DNA of 64,000 bases from Palsa-892 sp963751615 (GTDB lineage: Bacteria; Pseudomonadota; Alphaproteobacteria; Rhizobiales; Xanthobacteraceae): NCBI GenBank assembly GCA_963751615.1, contig CAVVVG010000006.1, forward strand, positions 310,001 to 374,000, read 5' to 3'. Under the pieces are notes generated by a model. The model saw only the letters and a program-made list of their open reading frames with translations. It did no database searches and was not told the DNA's origin. Shown in pieces: positions 45,951-55,360 of the stretch; the stretch's first letter is position 1; each line of letters opens with the position of its first letter. Position numbers and translations under genes: made by a program.

Positions 45951-46100
45951 ATGCACAGAGCCATTCTTGTCGCTGTACTCGTTTTGGCGGTTTCTCCACT
46001 CGAAGTGAGTGCGCAGCAATTGCGCGCAGCCGGAACGATATTTATCGATGCCTTGTCAATAGAAAAAAGGGCTGCGATTTTATCGCAACCCTTTGATTGA
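45951..46100 (+). CDS. possible small secreted peptide (49 aa)
   Basis: A short ORF with a good signal peptide (MHRAILVAVLVLAVSPLEVS, cleavage near SAQ) and GAGAG upstream. Its last third coincides with the rpsI terminator on the other strand, so the mature part (QQLRAAGTIFIDALSIEKR) is doubtful. It may be a gene whose 3' end was lost. Confidence 0.3.
   Translation: MHRAILVAVLVLAVSPLEVSAQQLRAAGTIFIDALSIEKRAAILSQPFD
46062..46095 (-). terminator. intrinsic terminator of rplM-rpsI
   Basis: On the minus strand AAAGGGTTGCGAT and ATCGCAGCCCTTT pair over 13 bp (one G-U) and are followed by TTTTCT. 25 bp past the rpsI stop. Confidence 0.85.
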
Positions 46101-46119
46101 CTGATTTATGGCTATGGAG

Positions 46120-46596
46120 TTAGCGTTTCGAGAATTGGAAGCTGCGACGAGCTTTCTTGCGGCCATATTTTTTACGTTCAACCACACGCGAGTCCCGGGT
46201 GAGGAAGCCACCCTTTTTGAGAACGCCACGCAGATCCGGCTCGAAATAAGTGAGCGCACGTGACACGCCGTGACGCAGCGCTCCCGCCTGACCCGACAAA
46301 CCGCCGCCGGAGACCTGGCAGTTCACATCGTACTGACCATGACGGTTCGATGCGACAAATGGCTGCTGGATCATCATCCGCAACACGGGGCGCGCAAAAT
46401 AAGCCTCGATTGATTTCGTGTTAATCGTAAACTTTCCGGCACCTGGCTTAATCCATACGCGGGCGACTGCACCCTTGCGCTTGCCGGTCGCATAGGCACG
46501 GCCCTGCTTGTCGAGCTTTTGAACATACTTTGGCGCTTCGGGAGCGGCCGGTTTCATAGCAGCAAGGCCACTCAGTGATTGGACCGTATCGACCAT
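46120..46596 (-). CDS. rpsI: 30S ribosomal protein S9
   Basis: 158 aa. YATGKRKGAVARVWIKPG, GGLSGQAGALRHGVSRAL and the invariant C-terminus RKKYGRKKARRSFQFSKR are present. An N-terminal extension of about 30 residues is normal in alphaproteobacteria. Its start overlaps the rplM stop by one base (TAATG). Confidence 0.98.
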   Translation of the reverse strand: MVDTVQSLSGLAAMKPAAPEAPKYVQKLDKQGRAYATGKRKGAVARVWIKPGAGKFTINTKSIEAYFARPVLRMMIQQPFVASNRHGQYDVNCQVSGGGLSGQAGALRHGVSRALTYFEPDLRGVLKKGGFLTRDSRVVERKKYGRKKARRSFQFSKR

Positions 46597-47060
46597 TAGG
46601 CGACCCTCTTGTTCTTGGGATTCAATTTGCCAACATCGAACACTTCCGGTTTTTGTGCCTCGTGCGGATGGTTCGGGCCTTTATAAACGCGCAAGTTGCC
46701 GAGTTGCTTCTTGGCAAGCGGACCTTCCGACAACATGCGCTCGACCGCCTTCTCGACCACACGCTCGGGAAATTTGCCTTCGAGAATGAAACGCGCGGTG
46801 CGCTCCTTCACTCCTCCCGGATAGCCGGTGTGGTGGTGATAAACTTTTTTCTGCAGCTTCTTGCCCGTGAACACGACCTTTTCCGCGTTGATGACAATGA
46901 CATGGTCGCCGCAATCCATATGCGGGGTGTAGCTTGCTTTGTGCTTGCCCTTGAGGCGCATTGCGATGAGCGTGGCAAGGCGACCGACCACGAGCCCGGT
47001 TGCGTCGATCAGTACCCATTTCTTCACAATGTCGGCAGGCGTTGCCGAATAGGTCTTCAT
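46596..47060 (-). CDS. rplM: 50S ribosomal protein L13
   Basis: 154 aa. Start MKTYSATPADIVKKWVLID; VVGRLATLIAMRLKGKHK and YKGPNHPHEAQKPEVFDV are conserved. First gene of the rplM-rpsI pair. The 27 further in-frame codons upstream are not family sequence. Confidence 0.98.
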   Translation of the reverse strand: MKTYSATPADIVKKWVLIDATGLVVGRLATLIAMRLKGKHKASYTPHMDCGDHVIVINAEKVVFTGKKLQKKVYHHHTGYPGGVKERTARFILEGKFPERVVEKAVERMLSEGPLAKKQLGNLRVYKGPNHPHEAQKPEVFDVGKLNPKNKRVA

Positions 47061-47208
47061 CGTTCTGTCCATTTGAAGGATCGCGGCAATGGCGCGCGAA
47101 AAATCCGTACGTTTATTAGAAGGATGATCGCGCTGGGTCAATGACCGTTCGGGAAGTTTTTTCCTTTAGAATCAATATCATATGAAAATGGTGCGCAGGT
47201 ACCTTTCG

Positions 47209-47640
47209 CTAACCGCCGCGAGGAGGGATCGAATACGTCGCCACGCAATGCGCGACCAATTCTTCTTCACCCTTTGCACGGACAAAAACCTCGCCAACCG
47301 CCAGACGTTTGCCCAGCTTGATAAGTTTGCAATCCGCAATTAGATCGCCGGGCGGCGGCTTGCGTAGGAAATTCATGGTTAGACTTGTCGTTACCGCGAG
47401 CGGCACCCAGCCGATATTGGCGAGGATTGCGACATAGACTGCGCTGTCGGCCAGCCCCATAAGAACCGGGCCTGCAACAGTTCCGCCAGGGCGAAGGTTC
47501 TTCTCGCTCGCCGTATAGCGCACCTTCGCGTTCATTGGGCCGACTGCCTCGATGAAATTGCGCTTACCGTAGCCGCCTTGCGGAAATTCAGCAGCGAGCT
47601 TGGCCTCAAGCTCGGTCGCGGTCATTTTCGTAACCTTCAT
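47209..47640 (-). CDS. PaaI-type hotdog thioesterase
   Basis: 143 aa. A hotdog fold is indicated by GGTVAGPVLMGLADSAVYVA and the beta-strand PLAVTTSLTMNFLRKPPPGD, as in PaaI-like acyl-CoA thioesterases. The catalytic acid is expected around LADSAV. ATG at 47640 chosen; MTATELEAKL at 47625 is possible and has AAGG upstream. Divergent from the enoyl-CoA hydratase, which suggests a joint role in acyl-CoA metabolism. Confidence 0.85.
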   Translation of the reverse strand: MKVTKMTATELEAKLAAEFPQGGYGKRNFIEAVGPMNAKVRYTASEKNLRPGGTVAGPVLMGLADSAVYVAILANIGWVPLAVTTSLTMNFLRKPPPGDLIADCKLIKLGKRLAVGEVFVRAKGEEELVAHCVATYSIPPRGG

Positions 47641-47725
47641 ATGGGTTCCCAACCTAATTCAGAAGAGACGTCGCCTGCCCCTCCTATTTCGGATACTATG
47701 CAAAGCGCTTAACGGAAACCCTTTC

Positions 47726-48553
47726 ATGTCAAAACCTGTTCGAGCAACTGCTGCCGATGTGACGAGTACGATCCTCTTGCGCGAGGATAATGATGGCATC
47801 GCAACGCTTACACTAAACCGACCGGAGGCGCGAAATGCGCTATCCGAAGAATTGATTTCGGCGATAAGCCGCGAACTCGACGCCATTGCCAAGGATCGTT
47901 GCGTTAGGGTTGTTATTCTGACGGCAAATGGCCCCGCTTTTTGCGCCGGTCACGATATGAAACAAATGACCGCGCATCGCGATGATCCTGATCGCGGCCG
48001 CAATTATTTTCTGAAGCTCTTTGAAAAATGCGCGAACATAATGCAGAAAATCATTCACCTACCGCAGCCGACAATCGCCTGCGTGCACGGCATTGCATCT
48101 GCCGCCGGTTGCCAGATGGTCGCGAGCTGTGATCTGGTCGTTGCCTCCGATGCCGCACGCTTCTCGACTCCCGGTGTGCAAATTGGATTGTTCTGCTCTT
48201 CACCGATGGTCGCGCTATCGCGCAAGGTCTCCAGCGGGCACGCAATGGAAATGCTCCTCACTGGCGAAATGATTCCGGCAAAGCGGGCTTATGAAATCGG
48301 GCTCATCAATCGAGTCGTTCCTCCGGGCCGCGAATACGACGAAGCTCTCAATCTGGCCCGCGCTATCGCGTCGAAGTCTTCCTATGTGCAGAAGATCGGC
48401 AAGGAAGCATTCTACCGTCAGTGCGAAATGAATCTCGCCGATGCTTACAAATACGCCGCGCACGTCATGTCCGAAAACATGATGGTCCGCGACGCAAAGG
48501 AAGGCATCGGTGCTTTTATCGAGAAACGCGACCCGAAATGGGAAGACCGCTGA
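47726..48553 (+). CDS. enoyl-CoA hydratase/isomerase family protein
   Basis: 275 aa crotonase-fold enzyme. LTLNRPEARNALSEELI, the oxyanion-hole segment AFCAGHDMKQM, and HGIASAAGCQMVASCDLVVA are typical of this family; the usual catalytic Glu positions are not obviously both present, so the exact reaction is open. The start MSKPVRATAAD is at 47726. It is followed by the CoA-binding protein 22 bp later. Confidence 0.9.
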   Translation: MSKPVRATAADVTSTILLREDNDGIATLTLNRPEARNALSEELISAISRELDAIAKDRCVRVVILTANGPAFCAGHDMKQMTAHRDDPDRGRNYFLKLFEKCANIMQKIIHLPQPTIACVHGIASAAGCQMVASCDLVVASDAARFSTPGVQIGLFCSSPMVALSRKVSSGHAMEMLLTGEMIPAKRAYEIGLINRVVPPGREYDEALNLARAIASKSSYVQKIGKEAFYRQCEMNLADAYKYAAHVMSENMMVRDAKEGIGAFIEKRDPKWEDR

Positions 48554-48575
48554 CACGAAAGCGCGGCCGCACCGC

Positions 48576-49112
48576 ATGAACCACAACAAGTACGATGACA
48601 ACTACATCCGCGGCATTCTAAATACCGTAAAAAACGTTGCCGTGGTGGGCGCAAGTCCCGGTGAAAACCGGCCGAGCATGTTCGTGGTGAAATATCTCGC
48701 CGAGCGCGGCTATAAGGTCTTTCCGATCAATCCTAGTCGCGCCGGTGAGGACATCGGCGGCCGGAAAACTTATGCGCGACTTGTCGATGTGCAGGAAAAA
48801 ATTGACATGGTCGATGTATTCCGCAATTCCGAGAACGTGCCGCCGATCCTCGACGAGGCACTCGCGCTTCCCCAGCGTCCGATTGTCTTCTGGATGCAAC
48901 AAGGTGTCCGCAATGATAAGGTCGCAGCGAAAGCAGAAGCGGCTGGAATGAAAGTCGTTATGGATCGCTGCCCAAAGATTGAATACGGCCGTCTCTCCGG
49001 GGAAATCAACTGGATTGGCGTTAATACACGTACCTTGTCGTCGAGGCGCGCACAGCGCTTGCCCGGAGGCGTACAGCGGCTCAAGCTTGGTCATGACGAT
49101 AAAATTGGTTGA
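48576..49112 (+). CDS. CoA-binding protein (YccU-like)
   Basis: 178 aa Rossmann-type CoA_binding_2 domain: NVAVVGASPGENRPSMFVVK, YLAERGYKVFPINPSR, PIVFWMQQGVRND and DRCPKIEYGRL. Cytosolic, of unknown function. Probably co-transcribed with the enoyl-CoA hydratase. Confidence 0.92.
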   Translation: MNHNKYDDNYIRGILNTVKNVAVVGASPGENRPSMFVVKYLAERGYKVFPINPSRAGEDIGGRKTYARLVDVQEKIDMVDVFRNSENVPPILDEALALPQRPIVFWMQQGVRNDKVAAKAEAAGMKVVMDRCPKIEYGRLSGEINWIGVNTRTLSSRRAQRLPGGVQRLKLGHDDKIG

Positions 49113-49181
49113 CGATCCAATCACCCATCAAATAACATCAATATTCTGAAATTATAAATAAACACGGGAATGAGGTGTATA

Positions 49182-50480
49182 ATGGATCAATCGGTCAAGG
49201 GGGGCTCACGTACGCCCGGTTTTTCAACACTCTCGATCCATGCCGGGGCCCAACCTGATCCGACTACTGGCGCGCGCGTCACGCCGATCTATCAGACCAC
49301 CTCATTTGTATTCGACAATGTCGATCACGCCGCTTCCCTATTTGGCCTGCAGTCATTCGGCAACATTTATACCCGTATTACCAACCCGACGACGGCAGTT
49401 CTCGAAGAGCGTGTTGCTGCGCTCGAAGGCGGCACTGCAGCACTCGCTGTTGCTTCCGGTCACGCGGCTCAAGTGGTCGTCTTTCACACGCTCTTGAAAC
49501 CAGGCGACGAATTCATTGCCTCGAAGAAGCTCTACGGCGGCTCGATCAATCAGTTCAACCACGCCTTCAAGAATTTCGGCTGGAACGTAGTCTGGGCCGA
49601 CCCCGATGATATCAAGAGTTTCGAGAGCGCAGTCACGCCGAAGACAAAGGCGATCTTCGTGGAATCCATCGCCAATCCAGGCGGCGTCATTACCGATATC
49701 GAAGCGATCGGCAATATCGCGCGCCGCGCCGGCGTGCCGCTGATTGTCGACAACACGCTCGCGACGCCCTACCTCTGCCGACCGTTCGAACACGGTGCTG
49801 ACATCATCGTTCATTCGGCAACAAAATTCCTCGGTGGCCATGGCAACTCTATAGGCGGCGTGATCGTTGACGGCGGAACGTTCAACTGGTCGCGTGAGGG
49901 TCGGTATCCGATGCTTTCGGAGCCGCGCCCAGAATATTCCGGCATCATTTTGCATGAGACGTTCGGTAATTTTGCCTTTGCCATTGCCTGCCGCGTGCTG
50001 GGCCTGCGGGACATCGGTCCTGCACTTTCGCCCTTCAATGCATTTCTCATTATCACTGGAATCGAGACGCTACCGTTACGCATGCAGCGTCATTGCGACA
50101 ATGCACTCAAAGTCGCGCAGTTTCTGGCAAACCATAAGCAGGTCGCCTGGGTCAGTTATCCGGGTCTTCCAGGCGACCGCTATAATCAGCTCGCCAAGCG
50201 CTACGTGCCGAAGGGCTCAGGAGCGGTGTTCACCTTTGGTCTGAAGGGCGGGTACGAATCCGGGATCAAACTTGTTTCAGAAGTGCAGCTCTTTTCGCAT
50301 CTTGCAAATATAGGCGATACGCGTTCACTCATTATTCACCCCGCTTCGACCACGCATCGGCAGCTCTCGGATTTGCAGAAAACCCAGGCCGGCGCGGGTC
50401 CTGATGTGGTACGCGTGTCGATCGGCCTCGAAGATCCTGAGGACATCATCGCCGATCTCGAACAGGGATTGGCCGCTTAA
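49182..50480 (+). CDS. metY: O-acetylhomoserine sulfhydrylase
   Basis: 432 aa PLP enzyme of the Cys/Met metabolism family. TLSIHAGAQPDPTTGARVTP, the substrate-site YTRITNPTTAVLEER, the PLP Lys in HSATKFLGGHGNSIGG, and the long C-domain (HPASTTHRQLSD) match O-acetylhomoserine aminocarboxypropyltransferase. It makes homocysteine from O-acetylhomoserine and sulfide. The ATG at 49182 has GAGGTG upstream. Overlaps convergent ctaA by 4 bp. Confidence 0.94.
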   Translation: MDQSVKGGSRTPGFSTLSIHAGAQPDPTTGARVTPIYQTTSFVFDNVDHAASLFGLQSFGNIYTRITNPTTAVLEERVAALEGGTAALAVASGHAAQVVVFHTLLKPGDEFIASKKLYGGSINQFNHAFKNFGWNVVWADPDDIKSFESAVTPKTKAIFVESIANPGGVITDIEAIGNIARRAGVPLIVDNTLATPYLCRPFEHGADIIVHSATKFLGGHGNSIGGVIVDGGTFNWSREGRYPMLSEPRPEYSGIILHETFGNFAFAIACRVLGLRDIGPALSPFNAFLIITGIETLPLRMQRHCDNALKVAQFLANHKQVAWVSYPGLPGDRYNQLAKRYVPKGSGAVFTFGLKGGYESGIKLVSEVQLFSHLANIGDTRSLIIHPASTTHRQLSDLQKTQAGAGPDVVRVSIGLEDPEDIIADLEQGLAA

Positions 50481-51523
50481 TTCCTTGCGAGCAATACGAA
50501 GTGTCTGGTCGCAGCGACCAGCGCCGCAACAGCGCCGAACTGATGCAGGAGTGCAAGAAAGAAGGGGGCTGCCCACAACAACGTCAGCACGCCGAGCACG
50601 ACCTGCAAAGTCACCACGGCAAAAAGAATTGCCGCGTGCAGTGCCACAGTAGTTCGCGTGAGCTTGATTGCATCGAATACATGCCAGCCCGCAACCCCGA
50701 ACAGCACATAGGCGACCATGCGATGATCAAACTGTACGGTCATCACGTTCTCGAATAAATTTTTCCACCATGGCCGCATCGCGAACAGCGATGACAAAGG
50801 CGGAATGAAATTTCCGTCCATCAAAGGCCATGTGTTGAAAGTCAGTCCTGCATTGGTTTTTGCAACCAGCGCCCCGAGGAAAATCTGCAAAAAGATCAGC
50901 GCGAGAATAACGGCCGCGCCCATGCTAACTTGTTGAGGTAAAACTTTTTTCGACCGTGAAGGCTCAAGGCTCGTCGCCACCGCAACAATCGCCGCCAAGA
51001 TCAAACAAGCGAGGGTGAGATGTACTGCAAGCCTGTACTGGCTCACATCGACCCGCTCGCTTAATCCCGATGCCACCATCCACCAACCGACTGCACCTTG
51101 CAGCCCACCGAGCGCGAGCAGCCCGCCAAGTTTCCAACCAAGCGCAAAGTCGATCAGCCTGCGGGACGAAAACAAAAAAAACGGAATCAGAAACACTATA
51201 CCAAGCACGCGCCCGAGCGCACGGTGCGACCATTCCCACCAGTAAATGAACTGGAATTCACCGAGGCTCATGCCTTGGTTGATTTGCTGATATTGCGGGA
51301 TCGCCTTGTATTTATCGAACTCTGCCAGCCAGTCGCTCTGCGTGAGCGGTGGCACGATGCCCGTCACCGGTTTCCACTCGGTAATCGAAAGGCCGGAACC
51401 CGTAAGCCGAGTGGCCCCCCCGATCACGACCATTAGCGCCACAATTGCGGCGATGACGTAAAGCCAAAGCCGCACTGGTCGCATTCGATCATTTCTCGTT
51501 TCGAGATTCTTTCGATGCATCAT
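50477..51523 (-). CDS. ctaA: heme A synthase
   Basis: 348 aa, eight helices, COX15/CtaA type 2. GGATRLTGSGLSITEWKPVTG, the heme-ligand His in WWEWSHRALGRVLG, and the second-half HxxxxHF region (QFDHRMVAYVLF, LLHQFGAVAALV) are present. It oxidises heme O to heme A for aa3-type cytochrome oxidase. Complete. Confidence 0.96.
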   Translation of the reverse strand: MMHRKNLETRNDRMRPVRLWLYVIAAIVALMVVIGGATRLTGSGLSITEWKPVTGIVPPLTQSDWLAEFDKYKAIPQYQQINQGMSLGEFQFIYWWEWSHRALGRVLGIVFLIPFFLFSSRRLIDFALGWKLGGLLALGGLQGAVGWWMVASGLSERVDVSQYRLAVHLTLACLILAAIVAVATSLEPSRSKKVLPQQVSMGAAVILALIFLQIFLGALVAKTNAGLTFNTWPLMDGNFIPPLSSLFAMRPWWKNLFENVMTVQFDHRMVAYVLFGVAGWHVFDAIKLTRTTVALHAAILFAVVTLQVVLGVLTLLWAAPFFLALLHQFGAVAALVAATRHFVLLARN

Positions 51524-51594
51524 TTTCTTTTCCGCACACGACAGATATAGATCGGCGCGCTACCCGGCAAATCATTCTTAGCTTCGGATTGTCA

Positions 51595-51810
51595 ATGCGT
51601 CAGCGAACACGTAAGTTGATCGGTAGCGTCGCCTTGTTCGCATTCGTAATTTTTTGGGCCCTGTTCGCGATCACTATCGCACACGTGCACGCCGCAACTC
51701 TTTCCGACTGGGCACAGGGAGCGGTTATTATTTTCTTGGGCCTAGTTTGGGTCATCCCCGCAGGTCTGCTTATCCGCTGGATGGCGCGCCGCGACATCGA
51801 AACGATGTGA
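51595..51810 (+). CDS. DUF2842 small membrane protein
   Basis: 71 aa with two helices (GSVALFAFVIFWALFAITIA and AVIIFLGLVWVIPAGLLIRW) and the conserved ending MARRD. This is the DUF2842 layout. Divergent from ctaA, convergent with the deacetylase; the TTG two codons upstream is less likely as a start. Function unknown. Confidence 0.88.
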   Translation: MRQRTRKLIGSVALFAFVIFWALFAITIAHVHAATLSDWAQGAVIIFLGLVWVIPAGLLIRWMARRDIETM

Positions 51811-51816
51811 CTCCGT

Positions 51817-52875
51817 TCAGGCGGCATCGACCCTTTTGAAACCGTTCCAAAAAGCGAATGGCGAACCGGAGAGAAAAACATCGACGAAACGAAGCGCTTG
51901 AAAATGCCCGTCCAAGGAAACACGCGGCAGCGCCATCATATGCTCGCGATGTTCGGGAAATAGCACGCCAGGCCGGGTCGTCACCGCTGTCTTAAAACCC
52001 AGCTCATGGGCAGACCTAAATTCGCGCGTCGCGGCAGATGTCTTGTCGCCGACAGGATATGCAAAATGATCGCACCGCTTGCCGAGCGAGGCTTCGATCA
52101 CCTCCCGACTACGCTTCATCTCCTCGATTACCTGTTCTTGCGGCCACTTTTTCAGCATCACGTGGTTAACTGTGTGCGCGCCAATGGTGACGAGTGACGA
52201 TGATGCGATCTGCGCAAGTTCGGGCCAACCCATGCAGAGCTCGCGACAAGGCAAATCAACGTCTACCCCGTAGCGCTTGCCCAAATCACGTACGATGGTG
52301 CGCATACGCTTCTCGTCATTCAAACTACGCAGCCACCAGTAAATTTGTGCATAGACTTTGTTTTTATGCGAATTGTTATCGCAATAGAAAAATCTTTCTT
52401 GTCCATCGATCTCAATCACCATGCGATTGGTCTTTGCCACAACTTGTTCAAGCGCGACCCACCACAATTCACCCATCCTGTCGGGAAAACTCGTCGCGAT
52501 ATAAAGCGTGAAGGGAACTTTATACCGTTCCAGAATCGGCAGTGCGTGTTCAAGGTTATCGCGGTAGCCATCGTCGAAAGTAAAAGCTGCAAAGTGGCGG
52601 GAAAAATCCTGCTCATTCAAACGACGCGTGACTTCATCCATGCTGACCAGATCAACACTCTTCCGTTTCAGCCGCTGAATTGCTCCCTCGAGAAATTGTG
52701 GACTGATTTCGAGCGAGCGGTTCGGTTGGAAGCCACCTTTCCTTCGCGGCCGAACATGATGAAGCGTGAAAATCACGCCCACTCCACCGCAAATGGTTTT
52801 TAGAACCCGATGCGCTCCTGTGAAATAGAGCGCCTCAAGGCCAGCGCGAAATATTCCGTGCCGCAAATTCGGCAT
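51817..52875 (-). CDS. polysaccharide deacetylase family protein
   Basis: 352 aa. NodB-homology features are seen: FTFDDGYRDNLEHALPILE with the catalytic and metal Asp pair, metal His pair in IGAHTVNHVMLKKW, and FAYPVGDK. It probably deacetylates a cell-surface or exopolysaccharide sugar. The start MPNLRHGIFRAG has GGGAG upstream. 52876-53277 holds no supported gene. Confidence 0.92.
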   Translation of the reverse strand: MPNLRHGIFRAGLEALYFTGAHRVLKTICGGVGVIFTLHHVRPRRKGGFQPNRSLEISPQFLEGAIQRLKRKSVDLVSMDEVTRRLNEQDFSRHFAAFTFDDGYRDNLEHALPILERYKVPFTLYIATSFPDRMGELWWVALEQVVAKTNRMVIEIDGQERFFYCDNNSHKNKVYAQIYWWLRSLNDEKRMRTIVRDLGKRYGVDVDLPCRELCMGWPELAQIASSSLVTIGAHTVNHVMLKKWPQEQVIEEMKRSREVIEASLGKRCDHFAYPVGDKTSAATREFRSAHELGFKTAVTTRPGVLFPEHREHMMALPRVSLDGHFQALRFVDVFLSGSPFAFWNGFKRVDAA

Positions 52876-53277
52876 GAATCTCCCTCGGTCCAGTTCTTTT
52901 AAGTCCGCTTCCGCAGCCCCTATTCTGCCAACGCAATGTTGAGGATTCTTTGCTGCTTTTGGCCAGAACGTTTTTTTGCTATTTGCATAAGCGATCGGCA
53001 GCATGGATGGGGAAGCAAGGGTTTATTGCGCGGCTAATAGCGGCGGACACACCAATTCTGGCGGTTTCGGCGATGCCCCGCGTCCTTTCATCCAGTGGTA
53101 TTACTCGGCTCGAATTGATCGTCGACACGCCCATGGCCGCATTGACGGTTCCCTCGGTTCGATTGCTGCGTATAAACAAGCAATGCTTAAGGCTCTACAA
53201 AGGCTTGGAATTAGGGGCTAATTCCGCGTTCCGCGCGCGTTGCCCTCGCAAGTACCCGCTCCTATAGTCGCGGCCGT

Positions 53278-53355
53278 CGGAGCGTGGCGCAGCCCGGTTA
53301 GCGCACTAGTCTGGGGGACTAGGGGTCGCGAGTTCAAATCTCGCCGCTCCGACCA
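53278..53355 (+). tRNA. tRNA-Pro (GGG)
   Basis: Acceptor CGGAGCG/CGCTCCG, D-arm GCGCAGCCCGGTTAGCGC, anticodon stem CTAGT/ACTAG around CTGGGGG (anticodon GGG), T-arm AGTTCAAATCT, encoded CCA. Its 3' 48 nt plus 8 bp of flank recur at 58990. Confidence 0.96.
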
Positions 53356-53363
53356 ATACTTAG
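53308..53363 (+). repeat. putative attL (3' part of tRNA-Pro)
   Basis: 56-bp segment beginning in the anticodon stem (AGTCTGGGGGACTAGG) and ending TACTTAG after the CCA. It matches 58990-59045 with a single mismatch, directly after the CCA. This is the classic position of tyrosine-integrase attachment cores. Confidence 0.8.
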
Positions 53364-53454
53364 TTTAATTTGAGATGGGTAACTTTGCAGGCCCTTTACA
53401 GTTTTTGTTCATTTCCTGTTCCGCCGCCGATGATTCTTGTCGCATAGTCTGCGC

Positions 53455-53730
53455 ATGGGTGGACCACCGTCATACGGTCGCAGAAAGGCACTGCAAGCTG
53501 CGGGCTTAACTCCTCACGGCTGGTTCAGTGCGACAGGCACGCTCGGCCAAATGCGCTCTATGGGTATTCGCTCGCTCGTTGTCCGCTGCAAGAATTGCCA
53601 TCACGGTGCAATCATCAACGCGGATCGCTGGACCGGTGATTCATCCGTGCGGCTTATTGGAACAATTATGCTTTGCACGAAATGCAATCACGTGGGAGCC
53701 GATGTCAGACCGGATTGGGACGAGCGGTAA
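53455..53730 (+). CDS. small putative zinc-ribbon protein (copy 1)
   Basis: 91 aa. Two CxxC pairs, RCKNCHHGAIIN and MLCTKCNHVGADVRP, about 33 residues apart, suggest a zinc ribbon. The N-terminal 30 residues (MGGPPSYGRRKALQAAGLTP) are basic. No enzyme features; a DNA/RNA-binding or regulatory role is a guess. A second copy of the C-terminal 59 residues lies at 63418 with mostly silent differences. It is the first gene inside the tRNA-Pro-bounded segment. Confidence 0.72.
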   Translation: MGGPPSYGRRKALQAAGLTPHGWFSATGTLGQMRSMGIRSLVVRCKNCHHGAIINADRWTGDSSVRLIGTIMLCTKCNHVGADVRPDWDER

Positions 53731-53785
53731 TGCCCACGCTCAGTCTGGCGAAATAAAAACGGTCCTAATGGCGGGCCGAGCCAAA

Positions 53786-54040
53786 CTAACCCCGATCTAT
53801 GAAACGTTGGCGCAATCTAGCTTTATCTTTAGCTTTGGCCTTCTCATCTTCCAGTATCCAGCAGACCGGATCTATGACGCCCTGCCCGCCTTGAATGATA
53901 CGCTCGTTGACCACGATACACTCTGACGGGACGCTAAATCCTTTTCGGTTCAGGTGTTCATCATCGCGTGTTTCAAGCACAACTTCGGCTTTGCACTTCG
54001 GACATGTCACAACAATAGTTCTCTCAGTGCCTTCGCTCAT
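53786..54040 (-). CDS. small CxxC protein
   Basis: 84 aa. An N-terminal CPKC knuckle (VVTCPKCKAEVVLETR) and another Cys at PSECIVV may bind zinc; the C-terminus is charged and helical (EDEKAKAKDKARLRQRF). GAGGG lies upstream of the ATG. No family recognised. Convergent with the zinc-ribbon gene. Confidence 0.6.
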   Translation of the reverse strand: MSEGTERTIVVTCPKCKAEVVLETRDDEHLNRKGFSVPSECIVVNERIIQGGQGVIDPVCWILEDEKAKAKDKARLRQRFIDRG

Positions 54041-54140
54041 CTGATCGACCCTCTCATGAGCTAATCATCGGAGGATAGCAGATATTTAGAGGGCATTATC
54101 CGTCGGATTTGCAGCTCTCGACTTTCCACTTAATCGAAGC

Positions 54141-54216
54141 AATGTCCGCTTTCGGGGGTAAAGCGGACATCAGAATGAGAGAGCGTCACGTCTGTTAATG
54201 ACCCAAAGCGGACATA
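54141..54216 (-). repeat. dispersed hairpin repeat, inverted orientation
   Basis: Hairpin 2 type (TGTCCGCTTTCGGGGGTAAA then GCGGACA) followed by hairpin 1 type (ACGTCTGTTAATGACCC..AAGCGGACA). The loop order shows that the element is reversed relative to the copies at 20-28 kb. 54217-54465 holds nothing else that I can support. Confidence 0.75.
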
Positions 54217-54465
54217 GCGCAATTGTCAGAACTTATGCAAAATTGAGCATCGTCGTGACTGCCCAGGCGACATGAAACGGGCACTTACGCGCACCTAGGC
54301 CTCCCCGGTACTCCCGATCTGGACGGACCCGCGTCGCGGGCGCACAATTCTCTCCCCATGAACAATCGCCGAAGGCCCAGGCATTCCGGTTACCACGGCG
54401 AGTCGGTGGGCTTCCGCTGCCATTGTAAATGCTATCGCACACGCCATGGCTAAGGCGATGTTAGG

Positions 54466-54883
54466 ATGAGCGAGATGTACGAATTATCGGCTCGGCCACG
54501 GCCCGAACCCGGCGCTGGCGACGCAAGACAGGGCATGGTGATCAACTGTGCTGCCTACCAAGGCGGAGCCCGGGTCGCTGACATCGATCTCGATCAGGCG
54601 CGTAAGATTGATACCTGCGACGGCCGTTTCGTCTGGATCGGCCTGCACGAGCCAGATCAGCCGCTCCTCCGCGTGGTGCAGCAACGCTTCGGATTGCATG
54701 ACCTCGCCATCGAGGACGCGCTGTCTGCCCATCAGCGACCGAAGCTCGAAATCTATGGGGACACACTGTTCATCGTGGTGCGCACAGCCTCGCTGCAGGA
54801 TCGCAAGATTCGGTGCGGCGAGACTCTATATCTTCGCCGGCCGCGGCTACGTGGTGACCGTGCGGCACGGTTCGACCCCCTGA
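54466..54883 (+). pseudogene. frameshifted and truncated CorA-like transporter
   Basis: Encodes the N-terminal cytosolic domain of a CorA Mg2+ channel (FVWIGLHEPDQPLLRVVQQR, FGLHDLAIEDALSAHQRPK, EIYGDTLFIVVRTAS). One extra base near 54830 throws it out of frame; the correct continuation YIFAGRGYVVTVRHGSTP is in the next frame and meets a TGA at 54883. The whole membrane domain with the GMN motif is missing. Confidence 0.8.
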
Positions 54884-54950
54884 CGTTACACACTGCGCTC
54901 GAACAGGCCTTATCTACCCCTTAGCACCACGCTAATTGCTCGCTAATTGG

Positions 54951-55045
54951 CCAAACTGCACCTGAATTGCACCTAAACTGTACCTTCTGCTTATTTAGAT
55001 TTGGGGCCATGACCGCTGCCCGTGGGTAAGTCATCACAGGTCATG
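54951..55045 (+). repeat. short direct repeats plus conserved stem element (copy 1)
   Basis: Three 11-bp near-repeats (AAACTGCACCT, GAATTGCACCT, AAACTGTACCT) at about 54953-54986, then a conserved block with CATGACC (55008-55014) pairing with GGTCATG (55039-55045) around GCTGCCCGTGGGTAAG. The same block, with one compensated arm change, is at 61537-61574, also preceded by short repeats. Confidence 0.6.
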
Positions 55046-55311
55046 CCGAGGCTCTCATTGGGTTGTCCTGCTGAAGAAAGGTTGTTTCGGCGGTGTGACC
55101 GCCATCACAACGCAATGCGGGGTTCGGAGTTAGGTTCCAACAAAAGCCCTGGCTTGCCAGAGCTCGGGGCTTTTTTGCCCAAGCTCCGAAACCGCTGTGC
55201 GCAACGGTCTGTCGTAAAAGGTACATGCCAAGCGGTTAGCGTTTTCGATGTGGACGACCCTACCAAGCGCCCGTCCACACAGTAAATGAGTAATTGCCCT
55301 GGCCGTCCAAT

Positions 55312-55337
55312 CCCCGGACCGCCGGGGCCTTTTTTTT
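55312..55337 (+). terminator. intrinsic terminator
   Basis: CCCCGG-ACCG-CCGGGG stem followed by CCTTTTTTTT. No annotated gene ends just upstream, so it may end a small RNA or an unannotated transcript starting near the element at 55008. Confidence 0.75.
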
Positions 55338-55360
55338 GTGACCACGCCCCCAAAGAAACA

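Noticed and set aside
52950..53267. 105-codon plus-strand ORF before tRNA-Pro
   Set aside because: No ribosome-binding site, no family pattern, and a competing minus-strand frame; more likely non-coding spacer.
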